Assembly (NCBI RefSeq): GCF_000219215.1
Contig: NC_015723.1
Location: 682,001 to 746,000, forward strand
DNA from: Cupriavidus necator N-1
Lineage (GTDB): Bacteria > Pseudomonadota > Gammaproteobacteria > Burkholderiales > Burkholderiaceae
Reading direction: 5' to 3'
DNA: 64,000 nucleotides
The position numbers were made by a program, and so were the translations under genes. A model generated the notes under the pieces. That model searched no databases. It saw nothing but the letters and a program-made list of their open reading frames with translations, and had not been told where the DNA came from. Shown in pieces: positions 52,316-61,010 of this stretch. Numbering within the stretch: position 1 is the first letter of the stretch; every line of letters starts with the position of its first letter.

Positions 52316-53203
52316 TTAGTCGTCGTCCGCATAGCGGCGGCCGGCGTCGAGCAGCTGGGGCGTGCCGATCAGCCGGTTCAGTGCGTCGAAATCGTTCATT
52401 TCCTCCATGAATGCGCGTGTGCTGCCGTCGGCCCTGAGGCCGGCGAAGTAGCGCTGCAGCTGGCGCGAGGCGAAGCGCACGGTGCCGCCCGGGTAGATCA
52501 CGATGCGGTAGCCGCGCCCGCCCAGTTCGGCCGCGCTCTGGATCGGGGTCTTGCCGCCCTCGACCATATTGGCCAGCAGCGGCACGCGTGCGGCGAAGCG
52601 GCCGCAGACGCGGTCCATGTCGGCGGCTGACACTACTGCCTCGATAAACAGCGCGTCGACGCCGCAGGCCAGATAGGCTTCGGCGCGCTCGATGGCGGCG
52701 TCCAGGCCTTCCACGGCGACGGCGTCGGTGCGCGCCAGGATCAGTGTGTCGGCGCTATGGCGCGCGTCGAGAGCGGCACGCAGCTTGCCGCACATCTCGC
52801 GCACCGTGACCAGCGACTTGCCGGCGAGGTGGCCGCAACGCTTGGGAAAGCCCTGGTCCTCGAGCTGGATCATCGCCGCGCCGGCGCGCTCGAAAGCGCG
52901 CACCGTGCGCTGCGTGTTGAGCGCGTTGCCGTAGCCGGTGTCGCCGTCGACGATCACCGGCAGCGACACGCGGTCGGTGATGCGCGCCAGCACGTCGGCG
53001 GTCTCGGTGGCCGTGGTCAGGCCCACGTCGGAGTGGCCCAGCAGCGTGTAGGCGACCGCGCCGCCCGACAGGTACAGCGCCTCGAAGCCGGCCTGCTCGG
53101 CCAGCAGCGCGCTGAGGGCATCGTAGACGCCGGGCGCCAGCACCGGCTCGGGCCGGCGCAGGCGTTCCTTCAGCGAAGGGGAGTGCGTGCTGTCGCCGCT
53201 CAT
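52316..53203 (-). CDS. Isocitrate lyase/PEP mutase superfamily lyase
   Basis: The 295-residue (beta/alpha)8 enzyme has the metal motif VDGDTGYGN (D86, D88) and the lyase motif KRCGH (residues 121-125) with catalytic Cys123. This points to a C-C lyase such as 2-methylisocitrate, dimethylmalate or oxaloacetate-type cleavage rather than a phosphonomutase. Its start overlaps the upstream dioxygenase stop by four bases, so the two are coupled. The broken Bug gene follows ~125 bases downstream. Confidence 0.87.
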   Translation of the reverse strand: MSGDSTHSPSLKERLRRPEPVLAPGVYDALSALLAEQAGFEALYLSGGAVAYTLLGHSDVGLTTATETADVLARITDRVSLPVIVDGDTGYGNALNTQRTVRAFERAGAAMIQLEDQGFPKRCGHLAGKSLVTVREMCGKLRAALDARHSADTLILARTDAVAVEGLDAAIERAEAYLACGVDALFIEAVVSAADMDRVCGRFAARVPLLANMVEGGKTPIQSAAELGGRGYRIVIYPGGTVRFASRQLQRYFAGLRADGSTRAFMEEMNDFDALNRLIGTPQLLDAGRRYADDD

Positions 53204-54372
53204 GCCGTGGCGCCCGCGGCCGCCTTGGCCGCATGCCCGGCCAGGATGCGCACCATGTCTTCCTGGCGCAGCTGTGGGCGCCAGGTCTCGAACAGCATGC
53301 CGAGCGCCGCCGCCTGGCGCTTCTCATAGTCAAGGAATTCCTGCGTGATCTCACTGCCGCGCACGCCGCCGCGCACCGATCCGGCACGCACGTCGCCGTA
53401 ATATTCCTTCCAGTCTTCGGGCAGCGGCTGCGAACCCGGCACGGCCAGCCACAGGCGGAACAGGTGGCGCTTGCGGTCCGGCTCCTCATGGTCCTCGAAC
53501 GGCGTGCGCGAATGCAGCGTGACGTAGTTGTTCAGCAGCTGCATGTCGCCTTGCTCCAGTTCCATGGTGAAGCACAGCAGCTCGCTCGGCATCAGCTCGT
53601 CGAGCAGGTCCAGCGCCTCGACCTGCGCCGGCGTCAGGCGCGGCAGCTCGGCAAAGTCGCGCTGCGCGGCGTCGGTGTTCTTGCGGTTGGTGCGCGCGGA
53701 GAAATACTCGGGATGGCTGCCGAAGACCGGGCAGCGGTAGTACGGCGGCTGGCTGGGGTCCTGCGTGCCTTGGTAGCTGTGGAAGAAGGTGTCCTTGAGC
53801 ACCGGGATCAGGTCGGGGCGGCGGCGCTGCACTTCCTCATACAGCGCTATCGAACTGGTCACCTTGCTGGTGCCGCCCGCGCGCGCGGTGCGCCGGCACA
53901 GCAGGCCGACCACGTCGCACGAGTCCTGGTGAAAATCCAGCCCGGCATTGGTGTTGTAGCCGCGGCCGCCCTTGACCTTGTATTCGCCGCCTTCATTGCG
54001 CACGTCGTTCATGAACTGGCTGGCGCGGTTCTGCGTGCGGCCCACGCCCATGTACAGGCTCATGCCCCAGTAGGCCAGGCGCGATTCCTCCTCGGTCCAT
54101 TCGTCGACCGGAAAGCCCTTGAGCAGGCACATGCCCCAGCCGCCCTGGGTGATGTCGATGGCGCGCCTGAGCACGGCGCGGGCGGCGTCATTGAGCGGAA
54201 AGTCGGCCTGCTGCATTGCCAGCAGCGGCTTGTTCAGTGTCCTGGCGTGGTCGAGCGCGTCACGCATGCCCTGGACTTCGGCCTCGTTCATGCGCAGTAC
54301 CCAGGAGCGGTCCTCGCGGGCTTGCTGGGCGGTCCAGGCGACGGGGCGTTGCGATGCGGCGATGACTGACAT
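53200..54372 (-). CDS. TauD/TfdA-family Fe(II)/2-oxoglutarate dioxygenase
   Basis: The 390-residue protein has the facial triad: H148 and D150 (GLDFHQDSCDVV), and distal H287 (YVTLHSRTPF), with R306 (HLFRLWL) placed to bind 2-oxoglutarate. It is longer than TauD (~283 aa), like gamma-butyrobetaine-type members of the family. The start has a GGAGGAG site. It is coupled to the lyase gene and diverges from a LysR gene 136 bases away. The substrate is unknown; hydroxylation followed by C-C cleavage is the natural reading of the pair. Confidence 0.87.
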   Translation of the reverse strand: MSVIAASQRPVAWTAQQAREDRSWVLRMNEAEVQGMRDALDHARTLNKPLLAMQQADFPLNDAARAVLRRAIDITQGGWGMCLLKGFPVDEWTEEESRLAYWGMSLYMGVGRTQNRASQFMNDVRNEGGEYKVKGGRGYNTNAGLDFHQDSCDVVGLLCRRTARAGGTSKVTSSIALYEEVQRRRPDLIPVLKDTFFHSYQGTQDPSQPPYYRCPVFGSHPEYFSARTNRKNTDAAQRDFAELPRLTPAQVEALDLLDELMPSELLCFTMELEQGDMQLLNNYVTLHSRTPFEDHEEPDRKRHLFRLWLAVPGSQPLPEDWKEYYGDVRAGSVRGGVRGSEITQEFLDYEKRQAAALGMLFETWRPQLRQEDMVRILAGHAAKAAAGATA

Positions 54373-54508
54373 GTCGGGGGCTCCTCCGTGTTTTGCGTAG
54401 CGTGCAGTGGTTGGGTTCGATCTGTGTTCGATCCCGTGAGCCCAGTCTAGCGGCGTGCCCTATCATTAGAAAAGCGAACTTATTTGAGTTACTTCATAAG
54501 ATTTTTTG
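54373..54508. promoter_or_regulatory. Divergent LysR / dioxygenase promoter
   Basis: This 136-base gap is AT-rich near the LysR start. The inverted repeat CTTAT-N12-ATAAG at 54479-54500 ends eight bases before the LysR ATG, which is a suitable place for autoregulation. No ribosome site is visible before that ATG, so the LysR mRNA may be leaderless or poorly translated. Confidence 0.45.
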
Positions 54509-55408
54509 ATGAAAATTGAGACCTTCCATACGCTTGAGGGCGTGCTGCAGACCGGCACCTTCGCCGGCGCCGCGCGTCAGGCCAACGTCACCCCCAGCGC
54601 TGTCAGCATGCAGATGAAGCAGCTTGAGCAGTACCTGGGCAAGCCGCTGTTCGACCGCTCCGGGCTGCAGGCGCGGCCCAACCAGCTCGCGCGCGAGGTG
54701 GCCGACACCATGCGCCAGGCACTGCAGAACCTGGAAGCGCTGCGCTCCGGAAGTGGACTGGCGGTGGAGGGGGTAGTGCGGCTGGGGGTGATCGAGTCGC
54801 TGCAACCGGTCGTGCTGCCCGGCATCGTGCGCTATGTGCGCGAGCGCCATCCCAGGCTGGAACTGCGGCTGGTGCGCGGGCGCAGCAGCACGCTGACGGC
54901 ATCGGTCAAGGCAGGCGACATCGATGCGGCGCTCGTGGCGCAGCCGGCAGCCGGCGGTTCGGCGCGGCTGCGCTGGACCCCGATGATGCGGCGCGAACTG
55001 ATGCTGATCGCACCACCCGCGTCCACCGAGACCAACGTGGCCTCGCTGTTCCGCCTGTACGACTGGATCCGCTACGACCGCAATACCGTGTCCGGGGCGA
55101 TGGCGGCGCAGTACGTGCATGCGCACGTGTCCGAAATCCGCGGCACGCTGGAGTTCGACAGTGCGCCGGCGATCGTGGCAATGGTCAGTGCCGGGCTGGG
55201 GGTGTCGATCCTGCAGGGGCCCGACCCGACGCTGGTGCAAAACTACCCGGTGCGGCTGGTGCGGCTGGGCCGCTCGGCGCCGGTGCTGACCCTGTCGCTG
55301 GTGACGCGCAAGGGGGATGACGACAACCGCTCGGTGGCGGCTGTGCGTGACGCCATGCGGCTGACGCTGGCCTCGTACCAGCGCCAGAGCGTGGCAGCGC
55401 GCCACTGA
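54509..55408 (+). CDS. LysR-family transcriptional regulator
   Basis: The 299-residue protein has the LysR winged helix (MKIETFHTLEGVLQTGTFAGAARQANVTPSAVSMQMKQLEQYLG) and an effector domain of the CysB/BenM fold. It diverges from the TauD / lyase / Bug operon and is its likely activator. The upstream sequence lacks a ribosome site. It is followed by ~90 bases and then a convergent MarR gene. Confidence 0.9.
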   Translation: MKIETFHTLEGVLQTGTFAGAARQANVTPSAVSMQMKQLEQYLGKPLFDRSGLQARPNQLAREVADTMRQALQNLEALRSGSGLAVEGVVRLGVIESLQPVVLPGIVRYVRERHPRLELRLVRGRSSTLTASVKAGDIDAALVAQPAAGGSARLRWTPMMRRELMLIAPPASTETNVASLFRLYDWIRYDRNTVSGAMAAQYVHAHVSEIRGTLEFDSAPAIVAMVSAGLGVSILQGPDPTLVQNYPVRLVRLGRSAPVLTLSLVTRKGDDDNRSVAAVRDAMRLTLASYQRQSVAARH

Positions 55409-55500
55409 GGCGGCGGGAGTGAAGGCCGGGTTGGGGTGCCCGGCAAACGCTGGCTGTGGCGGCTCCGGGCGAGCAAGTCGTCCGGAAGCCGCTTTCCTTG

Positions 55501-56019
55501 TCAGGCCTGCGCGCGCAACAGCTTGCGCAGCCCCTGGTAGACCGCTTCGCGCTCCTCTGGCGACAACTGCCGTATCACCTGCGCCTGCCCCCGCCGCGCC
55601 AGCGGCATCACCTGGTCGTGCAGTGCCGCACCAGCTTCGCTGATCGCACAGATCAGCTTCTTGCGCGGCGTGTTGCCGGCCGAAGTCAGCTGCACTAGCC
55701 CCCGTTCCTCCAGCAGCCGCAGCGTGCGGCTCACCAGCGCCTTGTCCGAGGTCGATTGCGTCACCAGCTCGGCAAACGGCAGCTCGCGCGCGTGCGCCAG
55801 CAGCGCCAGGATGCGCCACTCCGGCACGGTCAGGCCGAACTGTTCCGCATAGGGCTTGGTCACCGTGCTGCGCAGCGCGGTGACCAGCTGGCTCAGCATC
55901 GTGGTCAGGAAATTGTCGACGGTCAGGCCGCTGCCGGCCTCGTCGAGGTCGGTCCACGGGCTGGTGATGTCGGTGTCTGGCGCGGGCTGGCCCTTGGCGG
56001 GCGCGGCGTCACGGGGCAT
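55501..56019 (-). CDS. MarR-family transcriptional regulator
   Basis: The 172-residue protein has the MarR winged helix (VPEWRILALLAHARELPFAELVTQSTSDKALVSRTLRLLEERGLVQ) and flanking dimerization helices. I chose the ATG after AAGAGGA. It diverges from the Bug/molybdenum-hydroxylase operon; a perfect palindrome GTCAATATTGAC lies in the shared gap. It is a candidate second regulator of that promoter, besides the IclR proteins. Confidence 0.9.
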   Translation of the reverse strand: MPRDAAPAKGQPAPDTDITSPWTDLDEAGSGLTVDNFLTTMLSQLVTALRSTVTKPYAEQFGLTVPEWRILALLAHARELPFAELVTQSTSDKALVSRTLRLLEERGLVQLTSAGNTPRKKLICAISEAGAALHDQVMPLARRGQAQVIRQLSPEEREAVYQGLRKLLRAQA

Positions 56020-56180
56020 GCGTTCCTCTTGATCGGGTCTGCCGGCCGTCATGCGGGGCCGGTTTGCGGGCCAGATTGTCTCACAGCCGCTAGCCAATTC
56101 CGCCACCGTGTGTCGCTTTCACGGCAACGGGCAAGTCTAAAAAATTACCATGTCAATTGGTATTTAACGTAAGTTGAGTT

Positions 56181-56192
56181 GTCAATATTGAC
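56181..56192. promoter_or_regulatory. Palindrome GTCAATATTGAC, candidate MarR operator
   Basis: A perfect 12-base palindrome lies 18 bases before the composite operator and ~160 bases from the MarR start. The short perfect palindrome in the shared divergent promoter fits MarR dimer binding; this is inferred. Confidence 0.5.
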
Positions 56193-56209
56193 GACCTAGG
56201 ATTAATAAC

Positions 56210-56244
56210 GTTCCTGATGTGAACGTACGTTTTACTAATAAAAC
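56210..56244 (+). promoter_or_regulatory. Composite operator before the Bug/molybdenum-hydroxylase operon
   Basis: GTTCCTGATGTGAAC (56210-56224) and GTTTTACTAATAAAAC (56229-56244) repeat the GTTY-N7-RAAC-N4-GTTY-N8-RAAC layout. The second palindrome matches the reverse complement of that at 38937-38952 at 15 of 16 positions. It lies ~92 bases before the Bug ATG. Confidence 0.74.
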
Positions 56245-56336
56245 AACCAAAAGTGTTGTAACCCGAGCCAACCCTGTTTTCGCGGTGCGCAAAACAGCCC
56301 ACTCCAACCGCGAATGCGCCCCCACAGGAGCTGTTG

Positions 56337-57329
56337 ATGAGACACGAACGCCCCCGCCGCCTTTTCCTTGCCGCCACTGCCATGGCCGCGCTCGCGCTTG
56401 CCGCGGGCAGCGCGCTGGCCACCGCCGCGTATCCGGCCAAGACCGTGACCATGGTCGTGGCCTATCCGCCCGGCGGCGACACCGACGCCATGGCCCGGCT
56501 CTATGCCGATAAGCTGTCGGCGCGCCTGAAGCAGCCGGTCATTGTCGAGAACCGCCCCGGCGCCGGCGGCGTGGTCGGCGCCAGCTTTGTCAGCCGCGCG
56601 CCGGCGGACGGCTACACGCTGCTGTACACGCCCAACCCTTTCACGCTGGCGCCGATGGTGCTCAGGCTGGCGCCGTCGGCCAGCTATGACCCGCTGTACG
56701 GCTTCACCCCCGTGATCCAGACCGCGGTGCAGGCGGTGCTGCTGGTGGCCAACCCGCAGGCGGGCATCAAGACCGTGGGCGAGATGATTGCCGCGGCCAA
56801 GGGCGGCAAGACGCTGACCTATGGCAGCCCGGGCGCGGGTTCGCCGATGCATATCGCCGGCGAGATGCTGAACCGCGCCGCGGGCGTGAAGATCCAGCAC
56901 GTGCCGTACAAGGGCGTGGCGCCGGCGGTCAACGACGTGGTGGCGGGGCACGTGAACTTTGCCTACGTCACGCTGGGCCCGGTGGCGCAGTACATCAACA
57001 CCGGCCGGCTGATCCCGCTGGCGATCACGGACGCAAAGCGCTCGCCGCTGCTGCCCAACGTGCCGACGCTGGCCGAGCTTGGCTACAAGGACGTGGTGGT
57101 CGGCGCCTGGCATGGCGTGATGGCGCCCAAGGGCACGCCGCCCGAGGTGGTCAAGGTGCTGAACCAGCAGCTCAACGACGTGCTGCGCTTGCCCGACGTG
57201 ACCGAGAAGATGGCCACCTTCGGCGCCAGCCCGGTGGGCGGCGTCCCGGCCGCGCTGGAAAAGGTCAACGCGGCCGACTACGAGCGGCTGGGCAAGGTGA
57301 TCCGCGACCTCGCGATCGCGGCGGAATGA
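56337..57329 (+). CDS. Bug-family periplasmic receptor (first gene of the hydroxylase operon)
   Basis: The 330-residue protein has a Sec signal (LFLAATAMAALALAAGSALATA) and Bug motifs AYPAKTVTMVVAYPPGGDTDAMARL and ENRPGAGGVVGASFVSRAPADGYT. It is closest in this window to the porin-linked Bug at 35382-36374 (same length; shared GSPMHI, LPNVPTLAELGYKDV-like and SYD-region segments), as expected if both bind related ligands. The ribosome site is ACAGGAG. A molybdenum hydroxylase follows. Confidence 0.9.
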   Translation: MRHERPRRLFLAATAMAALALAAGSALATAAYPAKTVTMVVAYPPGGDTDAMARLYADKLSARLKQPVIVENRPGAGGVVGASFVSRAPADGYTLLYTPNPFTLAPMVLRLAPSASYDPLYGFTPVIQTAVQAVLLVANPQAGIKTVGEMIAAAKGGKTLTYGSPGAGSPMHIAGEMLNRAAGVKIQHVPYKGVAPAVNDVVAGHVNFAYVTLGPVAQYINTGRLIPLAITDAKRSPLLPNVPTLAELGYKDVVVGAWHGVMAPKGTPPEVVKVLNQQLNDVLRLPDVTEKMATFGASPVGGVPAALEKVNAADYERLGKVIRDLAIAAE

Positions 57330-57373
57330 CGCACCGCATCGCATTCATGCAACCAGACAAGCAGGAGGCCGGC

Positions 57374-59665
57374 ATGAGCAAGGCCATCGTGGGAAGCTCC
57401 ACGCCGCAGGTGACCGCGCGGGAAAAGGTCATGGGGCGCGCGCGGTATGCCGGCGACATCAAGTTGCCCGGCATGCTGCACGCCAAGGTGCTGCGCAGCC
57501 CGCACCCGCACGCGCGTATCGTGCGCATCGACACCGCCGCGGCGAAGGCGCTGCCCGGCGTCAAGCTGGTGGTGACCGGGCAGGATGTGCCCACCCGCAA
57601 CTGGGGCCCGCACCGCAAGGAGCAGCGCATCCTGGCCTGCGGCGTGGTGCGCCACGTCGGCGAGGAAGTGGCCGCGGTGGTGGCGGTCAGCGAGGAAATC
57701 GCGCGCGACGCGCTGGACCTGGTCCGCATCGAGTATGAGGCGCAGCCCGCGCTGCTGACGCCCGCAGCGGCGCTGGCCGAGGGCGCACCCGAGATCCATG
57801 CCGGCACGCGCAATATCGGCCATGAGATGCACATCGTGCGGGGCGACGTGGATGCCGCGTTCGAAGCCTGCGCCGCGGTGTATGAGGCCACCTACGACAT
57901 GCACTCGCAGTATCCGGGCTACCTGGAGCCGATGGCCTCGGTGGCGGCGCAGGACGGCAACGGGCGGCTCACGCTGTGGGCCTCGACCCAGTCCGTGTTC
58001 CTGGCGCGCGCGCGGCTGGCCGAGGCGCTGGACCGGCCGGTCTCGACCATCCGCGTGGTGCAGGCCACCACCGGCGGCGGCTTCGGCGCCAAGATCGTCG
58101 AGGAGAACAACAGCCTGATCTGCGCCTTCCTGGCCAGCCGGCTGGAGCGCCCGGTGCGGCTGGTCAACAACCGGCTGGAAGACTTCCAGGGCGCGCGCGC
58201 CAGCGTGCCGATGAAAGTGTGGCTGCGCATGGGGCTGTCGGCGGACGGGGTGATCCTGGCCAAGGATGTGCGCATCACGGCCGAATGCGGCGCTTACTCC
58301 GGGCTTGCCGGTGACGTGATGCACGTCACCGTCATGCGCAGCGACAATATGCACCGCGTGCAGAACGTGCGCTCGCACGCGGTCATGGCCTATACCAACA
58401 ACCCGCCGCGCGGCGCCTTCCGCGGCTTTGGCGGGCAGCAGATGCAGTTTCCGCTGAACTGCCACCTGACGGTGCTGGCCGGCATGGTCGGCATGGACCC
58501 GGTGGAGGTGCACAAGCGCAATGCGATCGGCGCCGGCGAGACCAGCGTGCATGGCTGGAAGATCAGCAGCACCGGCATGGCCGAGTGCCTGGACATGACC
58601 CGCAAGGCCATCGGCTGGGACGAGAATCGCGCCGCCCCGCGCAGCACCGGCACGCGCCGGCGCGGCGTGGGCATTGCCGCGGCCATGCACGTCAGCGGCA
58701 ACCGCACGCTGGGCAACTGGGACGGCTCGACCATCCTGCTCAAGGTCAACGAGGACGGCCGCGTAATGCTGCAGACCAGCGAATGCGACATGGGGCAGGG
58801 CGCCAACACCATGCTCAGCCAGATCTGCGCGCAGGAGCTGGGCATCCCGCTGTCGCACATCACCGTGATGGCGCCGGATACCGATACCGCGCCGTTCTGC
58901 CTGGGCTCGCTGGCGTCGCGCGTGACCATCATCGCCGGCAATGCAGTGCTGCGTGCCGCGCGCGAGGCGCGGCAGAAGCTGCTGGCACTCGCGGCGGAGA
59001 AGCTCGGCGTGGACGCGGAACAACTGGAGATTGCCGATGGCCGCATCGCCGCGCCGGACCAGCCCGACAAGTCCGCCACGCTGGCGGAGATCGCGCGGCT
59101 GCATATCTTCCGCCACGGCGGCGAGGGCATCCATGTTCGCGCCACCTATGACGCGCCCACGGTGATGCACGATGCCGACTACTACGGCAACGTCGCGCCC
59201 GCGCACTCCTTCGCGGCACAGGCGGTGGAAGTGGAAGTCGACACCAGCACCGGCCAGGTTACCGTGATCGACAGCTTTGTCGCCGACGACTGCGGCAAGG
59301 CCATCAACCCGCTCGCCGTGCACGGCCAGACCCACGGCGCGACCGTGCAGGCGATCGGCTGGACCCTGTACGAGAACCTGCAATATGAGGATGGCCGCCT
59401 GATGAACGGCAACTTTGCCGACTACACCATGCCTACCGCCGACGCAGTGCCGATGCTGCGCACTGACGTGGTGGAATCGAACGATCCCAACGGCCCCTAT
59501 GGTGCCAAGGGCGCCAGCGAAACCGCGATCCTGCCGGGCGCGGCGGCGATCGCCAATGCCGTGTTCGACGCCGTGGGCGTGCGCATCCAGTCGCTGCCGA
59601 TCACGCCGGAGAAGGTGCTGGCTGGCCTGCGCGAACTGAAGCAGAAGGAGGCCGCCCATGCGTGA
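57374..59665 (+). CDS. Xanthine dehydrogenase-family molybdopterin-binding subunit (CoxL-like)
   Basis: The 763-residue large subunit has the N-terminal a/b hammerhead domain (VMGRARYAGDIKLPGMLHAKVLRSPHPHARI), the cofactor motif GGGFGAK (~234-240) and the C-terminal GAKGASE with the catalytic Glu at ~716. It lacks the CO-dehydrogenase active-site Cys loop in an obvious form, so it is more like an aromatic or N-heteroaromatic hydroxylase or aldehyde oxidoreductase. I chose the ATG with AGGAGG; an earlier ATG overlaps the Bug stop. The FAD subunit gene overlaps its end by 8 bases. Confidence 0.92.
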   Translation: MSKAIVGSSTPQVTAREKVMGRARYAGDIKLPGMLHAKVLRSPHPHARIVRIDTAAAKALPGVKLVVTGQDVPTRNWGPHRKEQRILACGVVRHVGEEVAAVVAVSEEIARDALDLVRIEYEAQPALLTPAAALAEGAPEIHAGTRNIGHEMHIVRGDVDAAFEACAAVYEATYDMHSQYPGYLEPMASVAAQDGNGRLTLWASTQSVFLARARLAEALDRPVSTIRVVQATTGGGFGAKIVEENNSLICAFLASRLERPVRLVNNRLEDFQGARASVPMKVWLRMGLSADGVILAKDVRITAECGAYSGLAGDVMHVTVMRSDNMHRVQNVRSHAVMAYTNNPPRGAFRGFGGQQMQFPLNCHLTVLAGMVGMDPVEVHKRNAIGAGETSVHGWKISSTGMAECLDMTRKAIGWDENRAAPRSTGTRRRGVGIAAAMHVSGNRTLGNWDGSTILLKVNEDGRVMLQTSECDMGQGANTMLSQICAQELGIPLSHITVMAPDTDTAPFCLGSLASRVTIIAGNAVLRAAREARQKLLALAAEKLGVDAEQLEIADGRIAAPDQPDKSATLAEIARLHIFRHGGEGIHVRATYDAPTVMHDADYYGNVAPAHSFAAQAVEVEVDTSTGQVTVIDSFVADDCGKAINPLAVHGQTHGATVQAIGWTLYENLQYEDGRLMNGNFADYTMPTADAVPMLRTDVVESNDPNGPYGAKGASETAILPGAAAIANAVFDAVGVRIQSLPITPEKVLAGLRELKQKEAAHA

Positions 59666-60524
59666 CTTTGCATTCCTTGAGCCGGCCACGGTGGCCGAGG
59701 CCAGCCAGATGCTGGCCGACCTGGGCGACAGTTGCCGCATCCTTGCCGGCGGCACCGCGCTGATGCTCGGCATGCGCCAGCGCATGCTGACGCCCGGCCA
59801 CCTGGTCTCGCTGGGCCGGCTTGATGCGCTGCGCGGCATCACCTTCGATGCGCGCGAGGGCCTGCGCATCGGCGCGCTGACCTTGCATGCCGAGGTGGCG
59901 CGCTCGCCGCTGGTGCAGGCGCACTACCCCATGCTGGCCAGCATGGCCTCGCGCGTGGCCAATCCGCAGGTGCGCAACCAGGGCACCATCGGCGGCAACC
60001 TCTGCTATGCCGACCCCGCCACCGATCCGCCGGGCTGCATGATGGCGCTGGGCGCGCGGATTGTGGTCAGCGGCCGAGGCGGCGAGCGCGAGATCGATAT
60101 CGAGGACTTCCTGGTCGACTACTACGTCACGGCGCTGGCGCCCGACGAGATCCTCACGCAGATCCGCGTGCCGGCGCCGGGTGCCGGCGCCGATGGCCGC
60201 TATGCGCGCTTCCTGCGCACCGCCGCCGAGCACCGGCCGCTCGCCAGCGTGGCGCTGGCGGTGCGGCGCGAGGGCGCGTTCTGCGTCGAGGCCCACCTGG
60301 CGGTAGGCGCGTCCACGCCGATTCCGGCCCGGCTGCGCCGCGCCGAAGCGCTACTGGCCGGCAAGGCCGTCACCGCGGAACTGGCCGAGGAAGCGGCCGC
60401 CATTGTCGCCGCGGACATCAACGCGGTCTCGGACATGCGCGGGTCCGAAAGCTACCGGCGCGAGATGGTGCGGGTAGTCGCGCGCCGCACCATTGCCGAG
60501 CTGTTCGGCGTGGCATCGGAGTAA
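59658..60524 (+). CDS. Xanthine dehydrogenase-family FAD-binding subunit (CoxM-like)
   Basis: The 288-residue FAD subunit has the family motifs ILAGGTALMLGMRQRM and NQGTIGGNLCYADPATDPP, and a C-terminal CO-dehydrogenase flavoprotein domain. It passes electrons from the [2Fe-2S] subunit to the final acceptor. The ribosome site AGAAGGAGG lies in the end of the large-subunit gene, giving coupled translation. The [2Fe-2S] gene follows 9 bases later. Confidence 0.93.
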   Translation: MRDFAFLEPATVAEASQMLADLGDSCRILAGGTALMLGMRQRMLTPGHLVSLGRLDALRGITFDAREGLRIGALTLHAEVARSPLVQAHYPMLASMASRVANPQVRNQGTIGGNLCYADPATDPPGCMMALGARIVVSGRGGEREIDIEDFLVDYYVTALAPDEILTQIRVPAPGAGADGRYARFLRTAAEHRPLASVALAVRREGAFCVEAHLAVGASTPIPARLRRAEALLAGKAVTAELAEEAAAIVAADINAVSDMRGSESYRREMVRVVARRTIAELFGVASE

Positions 60525-60533
60525 GGAGTCCTC

Positions 60534-61010
60534 ATGAACCAAGTCAGCATCGAACTCACCGTCAACGGCGAAGAACACCAGGTGGAGGTGCCGGCGCGGC
60601 GCCTGCTGTCCGACCTGCTGCGCGACGACCTGAACCTGACCGGCACCAAGCGCGGCTGCGAGACCGGCATCTGTGGTGCCTGCTCCGTGCTGGTCGACGG
60701 CGAGGTGGTCAAGTCCTGCCTGATGCTCGCCGTGCAGGCACGCGGGCGCCATGTGATGACCGTGGAGGGGCTGGCCGCCGACGGCCAGCTGCATCCGCTG
60801 CAGCAGTGCTTCATGGACAACGGCGGGCTGCAGTGCGGCTATTGCACCCCGGGCTTCCTGATGGCCTCGTGCGCGCTGCTTGCCAACAACCCCAACCCTA
60901 CCGAAGACGAGGTCCGCCACGGCCTGAACGGCAACCTGTGCCGTTGCACGGGCTATGTCGGCATCGTTGAATCGGTCCTGTCCGCCGCGGAGAAAATGCG
61001 TGGAAATTGA
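60534..61010 (+). CDS. Xanthine dehydrogenase-family [2Fe-2S] subunit (CoxS-like)
   Basis: The 158-residue protein has both iron-sulfur clusters: the plant-type C42, C47, C50, C62 and the C-terminal C101, C104, C136, C138 (CGYC ... NLCRCTGY). It completes the LMS heterotrimer, although the gene order here is L-M-S rather than the M-S-L of classic cox operons. The ribosome site is AAGGAG. The CoxG-like gene begins 11 bases before its stop. Confidence 0.94.
   Translation: MNQVSIELTVNGEEHQVEVPARRLLSDLLRDDLNLTGTKRGCETGICGACSVLVDGEVVKSCLMLAVQARGRHVMTVEGLAADGQLHPLQQCFMDNGGLQCGYCTPGFLMASCALLANNPNPTEDEVRHGLNGNLCRCTGYVGIVESVLSAAEKMRGN

Larger units (their letters stand above)
56020..56336. other. Divergent gap between MarR and the Bug/molybdenum-hydroxylase operon
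   Basis: These 317 bases hold no gene. The central part is AT-rich and carries three candidate operators: TACCA-N7-TGGTA (56146-56162), GTCAATATTGAC and the composite IclR-type operator. The last ~90 bases lead to the Bug start with an AGGAG ribosome site. Confidence 0.5.

Noticed and set aside
57374..61010. Carbon monoxide dehydrogenase
   Set aside because: The subunits look Cox-like, but the gene order is L-M-S, the CO-dehydrogenase active-site Cys loop is not evident, and the neighbours (Bug, IclR, MarR) point to an organic substrate.
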